Shown: one piece after another, positions 33,851 through 42,344 of the stretch | Layout: every line of letters begins with the position of its first letter | How positions within the stretch are numbered: position 1 is the first letter of the stretch | NCBI RefSeq assembly: GCF_014216315.1 | Contig: NZ_CP045702.1 | Coordinates: 744,001-808,000, forward strand | Origin: Streptomyces finlayi | GTDB taxonomy: Bacteria > Actinomycetota > Actinomycetes > Streptomycetales > Streptomycetaceae | DNA length: 64,000 bases | Direction: 5' to 3' | The notes under the pieces: model-generated | The model's input: the letters and a program-made list of their open reading frames with translations, nothing else | Databases searched by the model: none | Told to the model about the DNA's origin: nothing | Translations under genes and position numbers: made by a program

Positions 33851-34491
33851 TCGCCGAGGTGGTCCGGCAGTTGCCGGACGAGTCGACCCAGCAGGCCGTC
33901 GGATACCCGTCGCTGTTCCTCCTGGTGGCACTGGGCTCCCTGGTCCCGGTGGTTCCGACGGGGGCCCTGGTGAGTTCGGCGGCCGTGGTCGCGTTCCATC
34001 GGACGGCCCCGTTCTCCCTGCTCGTGGTGTTCGCGGTGGCATCGGCCGCCGCGTTCCTCGGTGACATCTGCCTCTACTGGCTGGGGCAGCGCGGGATGCG
34101 TTCCAGGAACGGCTCGAAGTGGCTGCGGGCCCTCAGCGACAGGGCGGCTCCGGAGCGGCTCGCGCAGGCACAGGAGAAGCTGGGCGCGCACGGCGGAACC
34201 GTACTCGTGCTCTCCAGGCTGGTGCCGGCGGGACGCATCCCCGTCATGCTGGCGTGCCTGCTCAGCCGGATGCCGCTGCGCGGGTTCGCCCGCGGGGACG
34301 TCCCCGCGTGTCTGGCCTGGGCCGCGACGTACCAGCTGATCGGGATTCTGGGCGGGTCACTCTTCCCCGAGCCGTGGCAGGGCGTGGTCGCCGCCGTGGG
34401 CCTGACGCTGCTGATCAGCGCGGCCCCCGCGGTGTGGCGCGGACTCCGTGCTCGGTTCGGGCACGGAACAGGTGACGCCGCCGGTCAGTGA
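33847..34491 (+). CDS. DedA family membrane protein
   Basis: 214 residues from GTG 33847, whose GTGA overlaps the stop of the MBL gene; GTG 33844 is also possible. Four to five hydrophobic spans are visible, starting SLFLLVALGSLVPVVPTGAL. The DedA/SNARE-associated core has GDICLYWLGQRGMR and the amphipathic turn LSRLVPAGRIPVMLACLLSR with the conserved arginines and proline. DedA proteins move undecaprenyl phosphate or other lipids across the membrane and influence envelope stress tolerance. Its 3' end overlaps the convergent MBL gene by 7 bases. Confidence 0.85.
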   Translation: MIAEVVRQLPDESTQQAVGYPSLFLLVALGSLVPVVPTGALVSSAAVVAFHRTAPFSLLVVFAVASAAAFLGDICLYWLGQRGMRSRNGSKWLRALSDRAAPERLAQAQEKLGAHGGTVLVLSRLVPAGRIPVMLACLLSRMPLRGFARGDVPACLAWAATYQLIGILGGSLFPEPWQGVVAAVGLTLLISAAPAVWRGLRARFGHGTGDAAGQ

Positions 34492-35507
34492 GCGAACACC
34501 CGGGAGCCGCCGATCGGCAGGTCCCAGAGCCGCTCACGCGCGTGTCCGGCCCGCTTCCACTCGGTACGCAGCCGGGTGAGCGGTTCGAGGACCGGCTCGG
34601 CGGAGAGCAGGAACGTCGCCCAGTGCATCGGCGCCATCGCCCGGGCCCCGAGATCCTCGTACGCCCGCACGGCGTCCTCCGGGTCGGTGTGCACGTCGCG
34701 GAGCCACCAGCGCGGTTCGTACGCCCCGATCGGCAGCATCGCGAGGTCCGGCCCGGGATGACGCCGGCCGATCTCCTTGAACCAGTGCCCGTAGCCGGTG
34801 TCCCCTGCGAAGTAGATCCGCTGCCCGCCGTCCCGGTCGCCGAGCACCCAGCCGCCCCAGAGGGACCGGCAGGTATCCGTCAGGGTCCGCTTGGACCAGT
34901 GGTGGGAGGGCACGAAGTCGAAGCGGACGCCGCCGAGTTCCGCCGACTCCCACCAGTCCAGCTCCGTGACACAGGTGAAGTGACGGCGCCTGCACCAGCG
35001 GCCGAGCCCGGCGGGAACGAACAGCGGGGTCCTCCTGGGCAGCCTGCGCAGGGTGGGGGCGTCGAGGTGGTCGTAGTGGTTGTGGCTGATGACCACCGCG
35101 TCGACTCGCGGAAGTTCCTCCCACCGGATACCGACGGGAGTGATACGGGCGGGGGTCCCGAGTATGCGGCGCGACCACACCGGGTCGGTGAGCACCGTGA
35201 GACCTCCGATGCGCACGATCCAGCTGGCATGACCTGCCCAGGTCACCGCGCACGTACCGCTGTCCGTCAAGGGCAGCGGTACCGGCGCGAACGGCAGCCG
35301 GTGGATGCTGCGCAGCCCCTCGGCGTTGGGCCGAACGGCACGCTCACGGGCCAGCCGCGTCATGCCCCTGATGCCGGGGAGGGGCGTGGTGAGGCGGTCG
35401 GCGAAGGTACGGGGCCAGCTGCGGACCTCGCCCAGGGGGCGTACCGCGGCCGTGTCCGGCGCCGTGGCCCCGGTCTTCCCCGTCGGGCGCTGCGTCTGTT
35501 CCGTCAT
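34485..35507 (-). CDS. MBL-fold hydrolase, UlaG/NAPE-PLD-like
   Basis: 340 residues from ATG 35507. Motifs: VTWAGHASWIVRIGG, VISHNHYDHLDAPTL (HxHxDH), VPSHHWSKRTLTDT, YFAGDTGYGHW and MAPMHWATFLLS, which give the two-metal site. The long N-terminus and the SHHW motif are typical of N-acyl-phosphatidylethanolamine phospholipase D-like and lactonase proteins. It lies 12 bases behind the aminotransferase-like gene and is probably co-transcribed with it. The ORF frame and length are normal. A lipid phosphodiester or a lactone could be the substrate. Confidence 0.88.
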   Translation of the reverse strand: MTEQTQRPTGKTGATAPDTAAVRPLGEVRSWPRTFADRLTTPLPGIRGMTRLARERAVRPNAEGLRSIHRLPFAPVPLPLTDSGTCAVTWAGHASWIVRIGGLTVLTDPVWSRRILGTPARITPVGIRWEELPRVDAVVISHNHYDHLDAPTLRRLPRRTPLFVPAGLGRWCRRRHFTCVTELDWWESAELGGVRFDFVPSHHWSKRTLTDTCRSLWGGWVLGDRDGGQRIYFAGDTGYGHWFKEIGRRHPGPDLAMLPIGAYEPRWWLRDVHTDPEDAVRAYEDLGARAMAPMHWATFLLSAEPVLEPLTRLRTEWKRAGHARERLWDLPIGGSRVFAH

Positions 35508-35519
35508 CGAACGGCTCCT

Positions 35520-36746
35520 TCACCGGAGTTCGTCGAGGGCACCTGCGAACATGCTCAGCGCCTGGGCGACGTGCGGCAATTTCAAGGGCTCCACCGCGGT
35601 GAGGGACTCCGACTCCTCCTCCTTGGTTGACCCGAGCAGCGGCCCGGTTCCCAGCCGCACCCGCAGCGCGCCCAGTTCGTCCCCGAATCGGTGACCGCCT
35701 GGCGTGGGGGCGCCGAGCCTCCGCGTGAGGTACTCCTCCAGCTCCATGGAATCCGTGACCCCGCGAGCCGCCAGTCGCGGGCGGAGCGGACCGAGGTCCG
35801 CGTACAGATGCCGGCCCGCCTGCGGGGGCCTGGCCAGGGCGCCCGCCGTGAGTACGGCGCGGTGCGCGGCGGCGGCGACGGCCGCGTGGAGTTCGGCGGC
35901 CTGCCGCATCCTCAGCACGACGGCCTCCGGTTCGCGCAGTGCGTGGGCGGCGGCCGGGGCGACGGGTCCGGCGACGAGGGCGCCGAGTGCGGTGAGGACG
36001 TCGAGCGTACGGGCGCGGCACGCGGCGGCCCGCTCGGTGGCCGGGAACCGGGCCACCGCCACCGGCCAGCCCGCCGGCGTCAGCGCGCCCGCCAGATCGC
36101 ACAGGACCGTGACGTCGTCGGGGAACATCTCGGCCGGGCTGAGCAGGACCGTGTCGTGCGGCCGGTGGAGGGTGTCGCGCCAGGTCTCGTCGCTGACGAT
36201 GTGCAGCCCCTCCCCGACCGCCGCCTCACACGCCTCCAGGACGAGCTCGGGCGGGGCGATGGTGGCGGTCGGGTCGTCGACCACGGAGAGCAGCAGAAGC
36301 TTCGGCGTGCCGCCCTCGGCGCGCACCCTGCGGACCGTTTCGAGCAGGGCGAAGGGGTCGGGGATACCGCCGCACTCGGCGGGGGTCGGTACGTGGTAGG
36401 CGGGGCGCCCGAGAAGCCGCGCCTGCGGCATCCACGAGGCAGGGCAGGGACGCGGCATGAGGACGTCGCCGCCGTGCGCGGCGATCACCGCCAGCAGCAG
36501 GGGCTGGGCGCCGGGGGCGGCGGCTACGTCCTCCGGCGCGGTGCGCAGGCCCCTGCGCACCCAGTAGGCGGCGGCCGCCTCGCGCAGGTCGTATCCTCCG
36601 CCGGGCGGTTCGGGGTGGGTACGGGCGGCGGCAGCGGCCAGTACGGCGGCGAGCTCCGGGAGCACGGGAAGGCAGGGGTCGGGGGCGGGCGGTCCGTACC
36701 GTACGGGTCCGTGGTCCACCCGTTGCTCACGCCCGGTCCCCTGCAT
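35520..36746 (-). CDS. Fold-type I aminotransferase-like protein lacking the PLP lysine
   Basis: 408 residues from ATG 36746 (GGAGGAGG upstream). The overall plan is that of class I/II aminotransferases: GGYDLREAAAAYWVRRGLRT, APGAQPLLLAVIAAHGGDVL, DPTATIAPPELV in place of NPTG, and HIVSDETWRDTLH with the pyridine-binding Asp. However, where active enzymes have SxSK before a small-residue helix, this protein reads CDLAGALTPAGWPVAVAR, so glycine replaces the lysine that binds PLP. Only three lysines exist in the whole chain, none in a suitable place. It is probably non-catalytic or has a different chemistry, perhaps a binding or regulatory protein. It is operonic with the downstream MBL hydrolase. 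Confidence 0.8.
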   Translation of the reverse strand: MQGTGREQRVDHGPVRYGPPAPDPCLPVLPELAAVLAAAAARTHPEPPGGGYDLREAAAAYWVRRGLRTAPEDVAAAPGAQPLLLAVIAAHGGDVLMPRPCPASWMPQARLLGRPAYHVPTPAECGGIPDPFALLETVRRVRAEGGTPKLLLLSVVDDPTATIAPPELVLEACEAAVGEGLHIVSDETWRDTLHRPHDTVLLSPAEMFPDDVTVLCDLAGALTPAGWPVAVARFPATERAAACRARTLDVLTALGALVAGPVAPAAAHALREPEAVVLRMRQAAELHAAVAAAAHRAVLTAGALARPPQAGRHLYADLGPLRPRLAARGVTDSMELEEYLTRRLGAPTPGGHRFGDELGALRVRLGTGPLLGSTKEEESESLTAVEPLKLPHVAQALSMFAGALDELR

Positions 36747-37086
36747 CGGGCCTCCTCCGCCGACGGTCCCTGTATCGCCCTCACGGCCCTTTATACGGAG
36801 GTTTCCCCTTGCCCGCCCGCGCACGCGTCATCCCGTGCGGGGCCTCCGCCTGACCGGTGGGTGCCGGGTGGGGCACGGTCAGCCGCACCTCGGTGGCACG
36901 GGTACGAACAGGTCCCCGGGGCCGATTGGCCACCCCAGGTGGGACGGCCCGCAGGCACCCACCGGCCGGTCCGGGGCCGTGCAGGAGGGGCCCCGGGCCA
37001 CCCCGCACGGGGGGACCACAAGGGCGCCGCACCCCCACCCAGCCCGTGCGGCGCTTGAGGACGAAAAAGCCGGCGCCCACCCGGCC
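36747..37086. other. Intergenic region with a Streptomyces-type interspersed repeat
   Basis: About 340 bases without a supported gene. Positions 37041-37070 contain AGCCCGTGCGGCGCTTGAGG and then ACGAAAAAGC, which resembles the short CCGGCGATTGAGGACG repeat common between streptomycete genes. An AT-rich TTTATACGG (36790-36798) may belong to the aminotransferase-like gene promoter. Confidence 0.5.
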
Positions 37087-37935
37087 TCAGCCCGCGAACG
37101 CCGTACCCGGCATCCCCCGCCCCACGTCCGGGAGCACCAGCAGCGAACCCGACAGCGGATGCGGCGCAGCAAGACCCGTGCGGGCCGTCGAGACGTACAG
37201 ATCACGCAACCCCGGCCCCCCGAACGCGCAGGCCGTCGGCCGCCGCACAGGCAGCTCGTACGTCCGGTCCAGCCGTCCGTCGGGCGCGTACCGGCGTATC
37301 GCCCCGCCGTCCCAGAGCGCGACCCACACCGCCCCTGCCTCGTCGACCGTCAGCCCGTCCGGCAGACCCGCCCCCGCCTCGATCGTGGCGAACGGCCGCC
37401 GGTAGACGGCCTGCTCCCCGGTGAAGTCGAGAACGTCGATACGGCACGTGACCGAGTCGATGTAGTACATCCGCCCGCCGTCCGGGCTCCACCCGGTCCC
37501 GTTGCTGCACCCGACGACACCCAGCGCGTCCCTCGCCGTGCCGTCCCCCGTGATCCGCGTCAGGCTCCCGCCGGTCTCGTCCTCGTCGTAGCGCATGGTC
37601 CCCGCCCAGAGCGCCCCGTCCGGCGCCACCGCCGCGTCGTTGCCGCGCCGCCCCGGGACGGGGTCGTGGACCAGCCAGGAGAACGCGCCGTCGGCGTCGT
37701 ACAGGCCGATGCCGTCGCGGAGGTTCACCACCAGCCCGCCACCCGCACGCGGCTTCGCCGCCCCGACGTGCTGCCCGGTCGCCATGACCGTGCGGCGGCC
37801 GGTTCCGGGGGCGTACGTGTGGACGCGCGAGCCGAGGATGTCGACCCAGATCAGCCGGTCGGCGGCGTCGTCCCAGGTGGGCCCTTCGCCGAGCTCCGCC
37901 TGTTCCCGTACGGCTGTCTCGACGGTGTACGTCAT
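37087..37935 (-). CDS. SMP-30/gluconolactonase/LRE family protein
   Basis: 282 residues, a typical six-bladed beta-propeller lactonase. ATG 37935 overlaps the IclR stop (ATGA). Metal ligands appear in GEGPTWDDAADRLIWVD (Glu), GCSNGTGWSPDGGRMYYID (Asn) and GLPDGLTVDEAGAVWVALWD (Asp); further blades have AAVAPDGALWAGTM. The family opens sugar-acid lactones such as gluconolactone or L-arabinonolactone to the acid. Coupling to an IclR regulator suggests an inducible sugar-acid pathway, although no dehydrogenase or dehydratase is adjacent. Confidence 0.9.
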   Translation of the reverse strand: MTYTVETAVREQAELGEGPTWDDAADRLIWVDILGSRVHTYAPGTGRRTVMATGQHVGAAKPRAGGGLVVNLRDGIGLYDADGAFSWLVHDPVPGRRGNDAAVAPDGALWAGTMRYDEDETGGSLTRITGDGTARDALGVVGCSNGTGWSPDGGRMYYIDSVTCRIDVLDFTGEQAVYRRPFATIEAGAGLPDGLTVDEAGAVWVALWDGGAIRRYAPDGRLDRTYELPVRRPTACAFGGPGLRDLYVSTARTGLAAPHPLSGSLLVLPDVGRGMPGTAFAG

Positions 37936-38705
37936 GCCTGCGCCTTGCCGTGTCCGAGCCGGGCGGAGAGCGCGTCGGCGCCGCCCGCAGCGAGCCGGGC
38001 CAGCTCCGCCTCGCGCTCCTCGGTCCAGCGGATCATGGGGACGGAGATGGAGAGCGCGGCCACGACGAGGCCCGCCCGGTTGCGCACGGGCGCGGCCACA
38101 CAGCTCACATCCGGGTTGGACTCCCGGTGCTCGACCGCGATGCCCCGCTTGCGTACGCCGGCGAGCGCGGCCCGCAGCTCCGCGGCGTCGGTGACACTGT
38201 TCGCCGTCATCGCGACGAGTTCACGGCCGTCGAGGCGGGCGTCGAGCTCGGCCTCGGGCAGGGCCGCGAGCAGGAGTTTGCCCACGGAGGTGCAGTGGGC
38301 GGGCAGCTTCCGGCCGGCCGCCGAGACCATGCGGACGGCGTGCGTGGAGTCCACCTTGGCGATGTAGATGACTTCGGTGTCCTCGAGGATGGCCACGTGG
38401 ACCGTCTCCCCGCAGCTCTCCGCGACCTCGCGGGCGACCTGCTGCCCCTCGGCGGCCAGGTCGAGCTGCTCGGCGTACCGGCTGCCGAGCTGGTAGGTCC
38501 GTACGCCCAGCCGGTAGCGTCCGGGCTGCTCCGGAATCGTCACCAGGTAGGAACGGGCGGCGAGAGTGGTGAGCAGTTCATGGACGGTGGTGCGCGGCAG
38601 CTGAAGCCTGCGGGTGACTTCGGGAGCCGAGAGGGTTCCGTCACCCTGAAGGAAGAGTTCCAGTACATCCAGCGCCCGGGTCACCGCTGGGACGAGTCGT
38701 CCCAT
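37932..38705 (-). CDS. IclR family transcriptional regulator
   Basis: 257 residues from ATG 38705 (GGGAG upstream); the frame open to 38744 gives a less typical start. The winged HTH (about 5-65) has TRALDVLELFLQGDGTLSAP and LPRTTVHELLTTLAARSY. The C-terminal effector-binding domain (about 80-250) has AHCTSVGKLLLAALP and GIAVEHRESNPDVSCVAAP. The upstream region contains TTTCGTTTGTTCGACA, in keeping with IclR sites. It is the first gene of a two-gene unit with the lactonase and probably controls it, responding to the lactone or sugar acid. Confidence 0.92.
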   Translation of the reverse strand: MGRLVPAVTRALDVLELFLQGDGTLSAPEVTRRLQLPRTTVHELLTTLAARSYLVTIPEQPGRYRLGVRTYQLGSRYAEQLDLAAEGQQVAREVAESCGETVHVAILEDTEVIYIAKVDSTHAVRMVSAAGRKLPAHCTSVGKLLLAALPEAELDARLDGRELVAMTANSVTDAAELRAALAGVRKRGIAVEHRESNPDVSCVAAPVRNRAGLVVAALSISVPMIRWTEEREAELARLAAGGADALSARLGHGKAQA

Positions 38706-38895
38706 GTTCTCCCACCCATTTCGTTTGTTCGACACTCCGGTCAATGGCCGGAATCACGAACGCAGGCTAGCCGCAGCAAACTTACCCGGGCAACGGCGAG
38801 GACCGAACTCGTTGACCTCGCAGCGTTTCGACGTGCCGGGATTCCGGATGCGCGTCTCCTGGTTCGACCTGGCACGACAGGGTATTCGCTGTGCC

Positions 38896-40407
38896 ATGCC
38901 CCCATTCAGATCAAGCTTCACCGTCCGTTCGGCGGCCTGGCTGCGCCGACGCGACCTCGCCGCCTTCGAGAGCGTGGCCGGCCGGCACTGGCCGGGCGCC
39001 GAGCCGCTGCTGCCCCGGCTGAGCCGGAGCGCGAACCACGGTCTGCTGTGGTTCGGGGCGGCGGCCGGCATGGCCGCACTCGGCGGCAGCCCACGGGCCC
39101 GCCGCGCGGCGTTGCGCGGAGTCGCCTCGCTGGCCGTCGCCTCGGCCGCGATCAACACGGTGGGCAAGAGCGTCGTGCGCAGGAAGCGTCCGGTGCTCGA
39201 CACGGTTCCGGTGATACGGAGACTGAAGCGCCAGCCGTTCACGACGTCCTTCCCCTCCGGGCACGCGGCATCCGCCGCCGCCTTCGCCACCGGCGTCGCC
39301 CTGGAGTCGAAGGGCTGGGGCGCGGTCGTCGCACCGGTCGCGGCGGCGGTCATCGCCTCGCGGGTCTATACGGGCGTGCACTATCCGAGCGATGTGCTGG
39401 CCGGTGCCGCGCTGGGCGCCGGGGCGGCCTTCGCGTTGCGCGGGGTCGTACCGACGCGGGGGCAGTTGTCCGCACCGGGGAGACCGCCGACCGACGCACC
39501 CGTACTGCCGACCGGTGAGGGTCTGGTGGTGGTCGTCAACCAGGAGTCGGGTTCTGCGGCGGCGGCCACCTCGCTGCTGCGGAACGCGCTGCCGCTCGCG
39601 GAGGTCGTGGAGTGCGCGCCGGCCGATCTGCGCGGGGCCCTGGAAGAGGCCGCCGAACGGTGTCTGGCGCTGGGGGTCTGCGGAGGTGACGGGACGATCA
39701 ACCGTGCGGCGGCCGTCGCGGCCGCGCACAAGCTGCCGCTGGCGGTGTTTCCCGGTGGCACGCTGAACCACTTCGCGTACGACCTGGGGATCGAGACCGT
39801 GCAGGACGCAGCCGCCGCACTCGCCTCCGGTAGCGCGGTCAGGGTGGACCTGGGCCGCGTCCGGCCCGGGCCGGACGGGCCCGGCGGGGCGGACGGCTGC
39901 TTCGTCAACGCGTTCAGTCTCGGCGTGTATCCGGAGCTCGTACGGACCCGGGAGCATTGGGCGCCACGTATCGGGGGCTGGCCGGCGGGTGTCCTCGCGG
40001 CGTTCGAGGCGCTGCGCGGCAAGAGTCCGCTGGAGGCCGAACTCCAGGGACGCCGACGGAGGTTGTGGCTGGTGTTCGCCGGCAACGGGACGTTCGAGCG
40101 GATGGGGCCGATGCCGGGGCGCCGGCACAACATGGCGGACGGCCTGCTGGACGTCCGGGTGGTGCACGGTGGCCGCACTCCGGGGCTGCGGCTGCTTGCG
40201 GCGGCGGTCGCCGGCCCGCTGACACGGTCGCCCGTTCACGCGGCTGTGCGTCGGCACCGCATCCGGCTGTCCGGTCTCGTGCCGGGCACCCCGTACGCGT
40301 ACGACGGTGAAGTGGCCCATTCCGGAACGGAGTTGATGATCGACAAGCTGCCGGAGGCACTCACGGTCTACTGCCCGATGAGCCATGACCACATGACCAC
40401 ATTATGA
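38896..40407 (+). CDS. PAP2 phosphatase - diacylglycerol/lipid kinase fusion protein
   Basis: 503 residues from ATG 38896; no good ribosome site is seen and an upstream ATG in frame is possible. Residues about 20-180 form a PAP2 phosphatase with the full signature KSVVRRKRP, SFPSGHAASAAAFA and SRVYTGVHYPSDVLAGAALG in a membrane region. Residues about 205-500 form a diacylglycerol kinase catalytic domain: GVCGGDGTINRAAAVAA, AVFPGGTLNHFAYDLG and VFAGNGTFERMGPMPGRR. The two parts have opposite chemistry, removing and adding phosphate on lipids, so the protein may interconvert diacylglycerol and phosphatidate or recycle isoprenoid phosphates. The fusion is found in other actinomycetes. Confidence 0.88.
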   Translation: MPPFRSSFTVRSAAWLRRRDLAAFESVAGRHWPGAEPLLPRLSRSANHGLLWFGAAAGMAALGGSPRARRAALRGVASLAVASAAINTVGKSVVRRKRPVLDTVPVIRRLKRQPFTTSFPSGHAASAAAFATGVALESKGWGAVVAPVAAAVIASRVYTGVHYPSDVLAGAALGAGAAFALRGVVPTRGQLSAPGRPPTDAPVLPTGEGLVVVVNQESGSAAAATSLLRNALPLAEVVECAPADLRGALEEAAERCLALGVCGGDGTINRAAAVAAAHKLPLAVFPGGTLNHFAYDLGIETVQDAAAALASGSAVRVDLGRVRPGPDGPGGADGCFVNAFSLGVYPELVRTREHWAPRIGGWPAGVLAAFEALRGKSPLEAELQGRRRRLWLVFAGNGTFERMGPMPGRRHNMADGLLDVRVVHGGRTPGLRLLAAAVAGPLTRSPVHAAVRRHRIRLSGLVPGTPYAYDGEVAHSGTELMIDKLPEALTVYCPMSHDHMTTL

Positions 40408-40421
40408 GATAGATATCTCAT
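40404..40421. promoter_or_regulatory. AT-rich palindrome, candidate operator of the methyltransferase gene
   Basis: ATGAGATA-GA-TATCTCAT: perfect 8-base arms with a 2-base centre, overlapping the stop of the fusion gene and 67 bases ahead of the methyltransferase start. AT-rich words of this size stand out strongly in this genome. It may be bound by a PadR- or TetR-class repressor; none is adjacent. Confidence 0.6.
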
Positions 40422-40488
40422 CATTCAACACCCCGCAGTACCGTGCCTCCACCTGCTGTCGAAGCACTCCCGGAGAGGACGTGCGGTC

Positions 40489-41298
40489 ATGTCGAAGGAG
40501 ACGGCCGTCTACACCCATGGTCACCACGAGTCCGTACTGCGCTCGCACCGCTGGCGGACCGCGGTCAACTCGGCCGGCTACCTGATCGGCGGACTCCGCC
40601 CGGGGATGACCGTGCTGGACGTGGGGTGCGGTCCCGGCACCATCACGGCCGATCTGGCGGCCCTGGTCGCCCCGGGCCTGGTGACCGCGGTGGACATCAC
40701 CGAGGACATCCTCGGCCCCGCCGCCGAGGTGATCGCCGAACGGGGCCTGGAAAACGTCGAGTTCGCCACGGCCGATGTGCACTCACTGGACTTCCCGGAC
40801 GACTCCTTCGACGTCGTCCACGCCCATCAGGTCCTCCAGCATGTGGGCGATCCCGTCCGGGCGCTGAGCGAAATGCGCCGGGTGTGCAGGCCGGGCGGCA
40901 TCGTGGCGGCGCGCGACAGCGACTACGCGGCGATGGCCTGGTTCCCTGAGGTCCCGGGCCTGACGGAGTGGCAGGAGGTGTACGGGCGGGTGGCCCGCGC
41001 CAACGGCGGCGAGCCCGACGCGGGACGGCGACTGCTCTCCTGGGCCGGGCAGGCCGGGTTCACCGACATCACCCCGACCGCGGCCGCCTGGTGTTTCGCC
41101 ACTCCGGAGAGCCGCGCCTGGTGGAGCGGCCTGTGGGCGGACCGCACGACGGCCTCGCCGTACGCCGAGCTCACGGTGCGGGGCGGCCATGCGAGCACGG
41201 AGCAGCTGACGGCGATCGCCGCCGCCTGGCGCACCTGGGGCGAACAGGACGACGCGTGGTTCCTGGTGCCGCACGGCGAGGTGCTCTGCCGCGCCTGA
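40489..41298 (+). CDS. Class I SAM-dependent methyltransferase (UbiE/COQ5-like)
   Basis: 269 residues from ATG 40489, with GGAGAGG upstream. Motif I is VLDVGCGPGTITADLAAL, followed by VTAVDITEDILGPA, FATADVHSLDFPDDSFDVVH and LSEMRRVCRPGGIVAARDSD. The second half carries aromatic residues that line a substrate pocket. It methylates a small molecule of unknown identity in the cytoplasm. A perfect AT-rich palindrome just upstream suggests tight repression, so the methylated substrate may be a signal or toxic compound. Confidence 0.87.
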   Translation: MSKETAVYTHGHHESVLRSHRWRTAVNSAGYLIGGLRPGMTVLDVGCGPGTITADLAALVAPGLVTAVDITEDILGPAAEVIAERGLENVEFATADVHSLDFPDDSFDVVHAHQVLQHVGDPVRALSEMRRVCRPGGIVAARDSDYAAMAWFPEVPGLTEWQEVYGRVARANGGEPDAGRRLLSWAGQAGFTDITPTAAAWCFATPESRAWWSGLWADRTTASPYAELTVRGGHASTEQLTAIAAAWRTWGEQDDAWFLVPHGEVLCRA

Positions 41299-41357
41299 GG
41301 GCTCGGTCAGGCAGGAACCGATCACATGTGCCGGGGCGGCCAATTACCCTCCTAGGC

Positions 41358-41711
41358 ATGGAAATCCTCGGAACCACGCTGCGGATCTGCGTCGACGACC
41401 TGGACGCGTCGGCGGCCTTCTACGAAGGTCTCACGGGCGCCCGGGCGCTGCGCTTCGAGCGCGGCGGGGTCTCGGCCGCCGCGATCGGCTGCTTTCTCCT
41501 GATGAGCGGCCCGGAATCGGAGCTGGAGGTGCTGCGCAAGGTCTCGGCGACGATCGCGGTCAAGGACGTCGACGAGGCCCACGCGGCGCTGACCCGCGTG
41601 GGGGCACGGATCGTCGCCGGTCCCGTCCCGACCCCCGCCGGACGCAATCTGATCGCGCTGCACCCCGACGGCTCGGTCTTCGAGTACGTGGACCGCAAGC
41701 CGGCCGTCTGA
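41358..41711 (+). CDS. VOC family protein (glyoxalase/dioxygenase superfamily)
   Basis: 117 residues from ATG 41358. No ribosome site precedes the start; instead a -10 box TACCCT (41345-41350) ends seven bases ahead of it, so the mRNA is probably leaderless. The paired beta-alpha-beta-beta-beta units read LRICVDDLDASAAFYEGLTG and, in the second half, VKDVDEAHAALTRVGA with LHPDGSVFEYVDR. Metal-site residues are incomplete, with a Glu near the C-terminus only, so it may be a binding or resistance-type protein and not an enzyme. It converges on the P-loop kinase gene. Confidence 0.85.
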   Translation: MEILGTTLRICVDDLDASAAFYEGLTGARALRFERGGVSAAAIGCFLLMSGPESELEVLRKVSATIAVKDVDEAHAALTRVGARIVAGPVPTPAGRNLIALHPDGSVFEYVDRKPAV

Positions 41712-41716
41712 CGGGA

Positions 41717-42256
41717 TCAGTTCCCGGGGAGCGAGCGTGCCAGCACTTCGTCGGCCAGCTCGTACGTGGGCCGGCAGCCGTCCAGGAGGACGGTGCCGGC
41801 CCGTAGCGTGATGACGGCCGCCGCACACCGGGGGATCTGCGCCTCGCACCATTTCCGCACGGCCTCGTCGCGCTCCGGGTCGTCCGGGTTGACGACCCGG
41901 ACGCGCAGGCGCCGCTCCAGTTCCGCGGCCGGCACGTCGAGGAAGAAGTGGCGCACCGCCGCCCCGGCCGCGTCGAAGGCGCCGAAGATCTCGTCGGCGT
42001 ACCGCGGCTCGACCAGGGTCATCGGGACCAGCACCGGCTTCCCGTACTCCCCCGCGAGCCCCAGGGCGAGATCGGCGACCTGGCGACGCCAGAGCGCAAG
42101 GTCCTGGAAGTCGCCCGCCGGCACCCCCGGGATGCTCCGCAGGAGGAAGCCGGTGAGCTCGGGATCGTAGACGAGAGCGTCGGGCAGGCGGCGGTGCAGT
42201 TCGGCGACGAGAGTCGTCTTCCCGCTGCCGAAGGCCCCGTTCACCCAGATGATCAC
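41717..42256 (-). CDS. P-loop nucleotide kinase-like protein (TmrB-type)
   Basis: 179 residues from GTG 42256. The Walker A motif starts at once: IIWVNGAFGSGKTTLVAEL (about residues 2-20), then VYDPELTGFLLRSI and a lid region HFFLDVPAAELERRLRVRVV. The layout matches tunicamycin-resistance protein TmrB and related small-molecule kinases, which are short single-domain ATPases. Resistance or antibiotic phosphorylation is possible but unproved; a housekeeping role is also likely. It is alone on its strand. Confidence 0.8.
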   Translation of the reverse strand: MIIWVNGAFGSGKTTLVAELHRRLPDALVYDPELTGFLLRSIPGVPAGDFQDLALWRRQVADLALGLAGEYGKPVLVPMTLVEPRYADEIFGAFDAAGAAVRHFFLDVPAAELERRLRVRVVNPDDPERDEAVRKWCEAQIPRCAAAVITLRAGTVLLDGCRPTYELADEVLARSLPGN

Positions 42257-42344
42257 GTGTTGTGCCCTCTTCCCCTGTCCGTCGACGCGGCCCCGCTCCC
42301 AGCACACTCCGCCGAACGCCGCACATGGTGTCTCCCGCCGGTGA

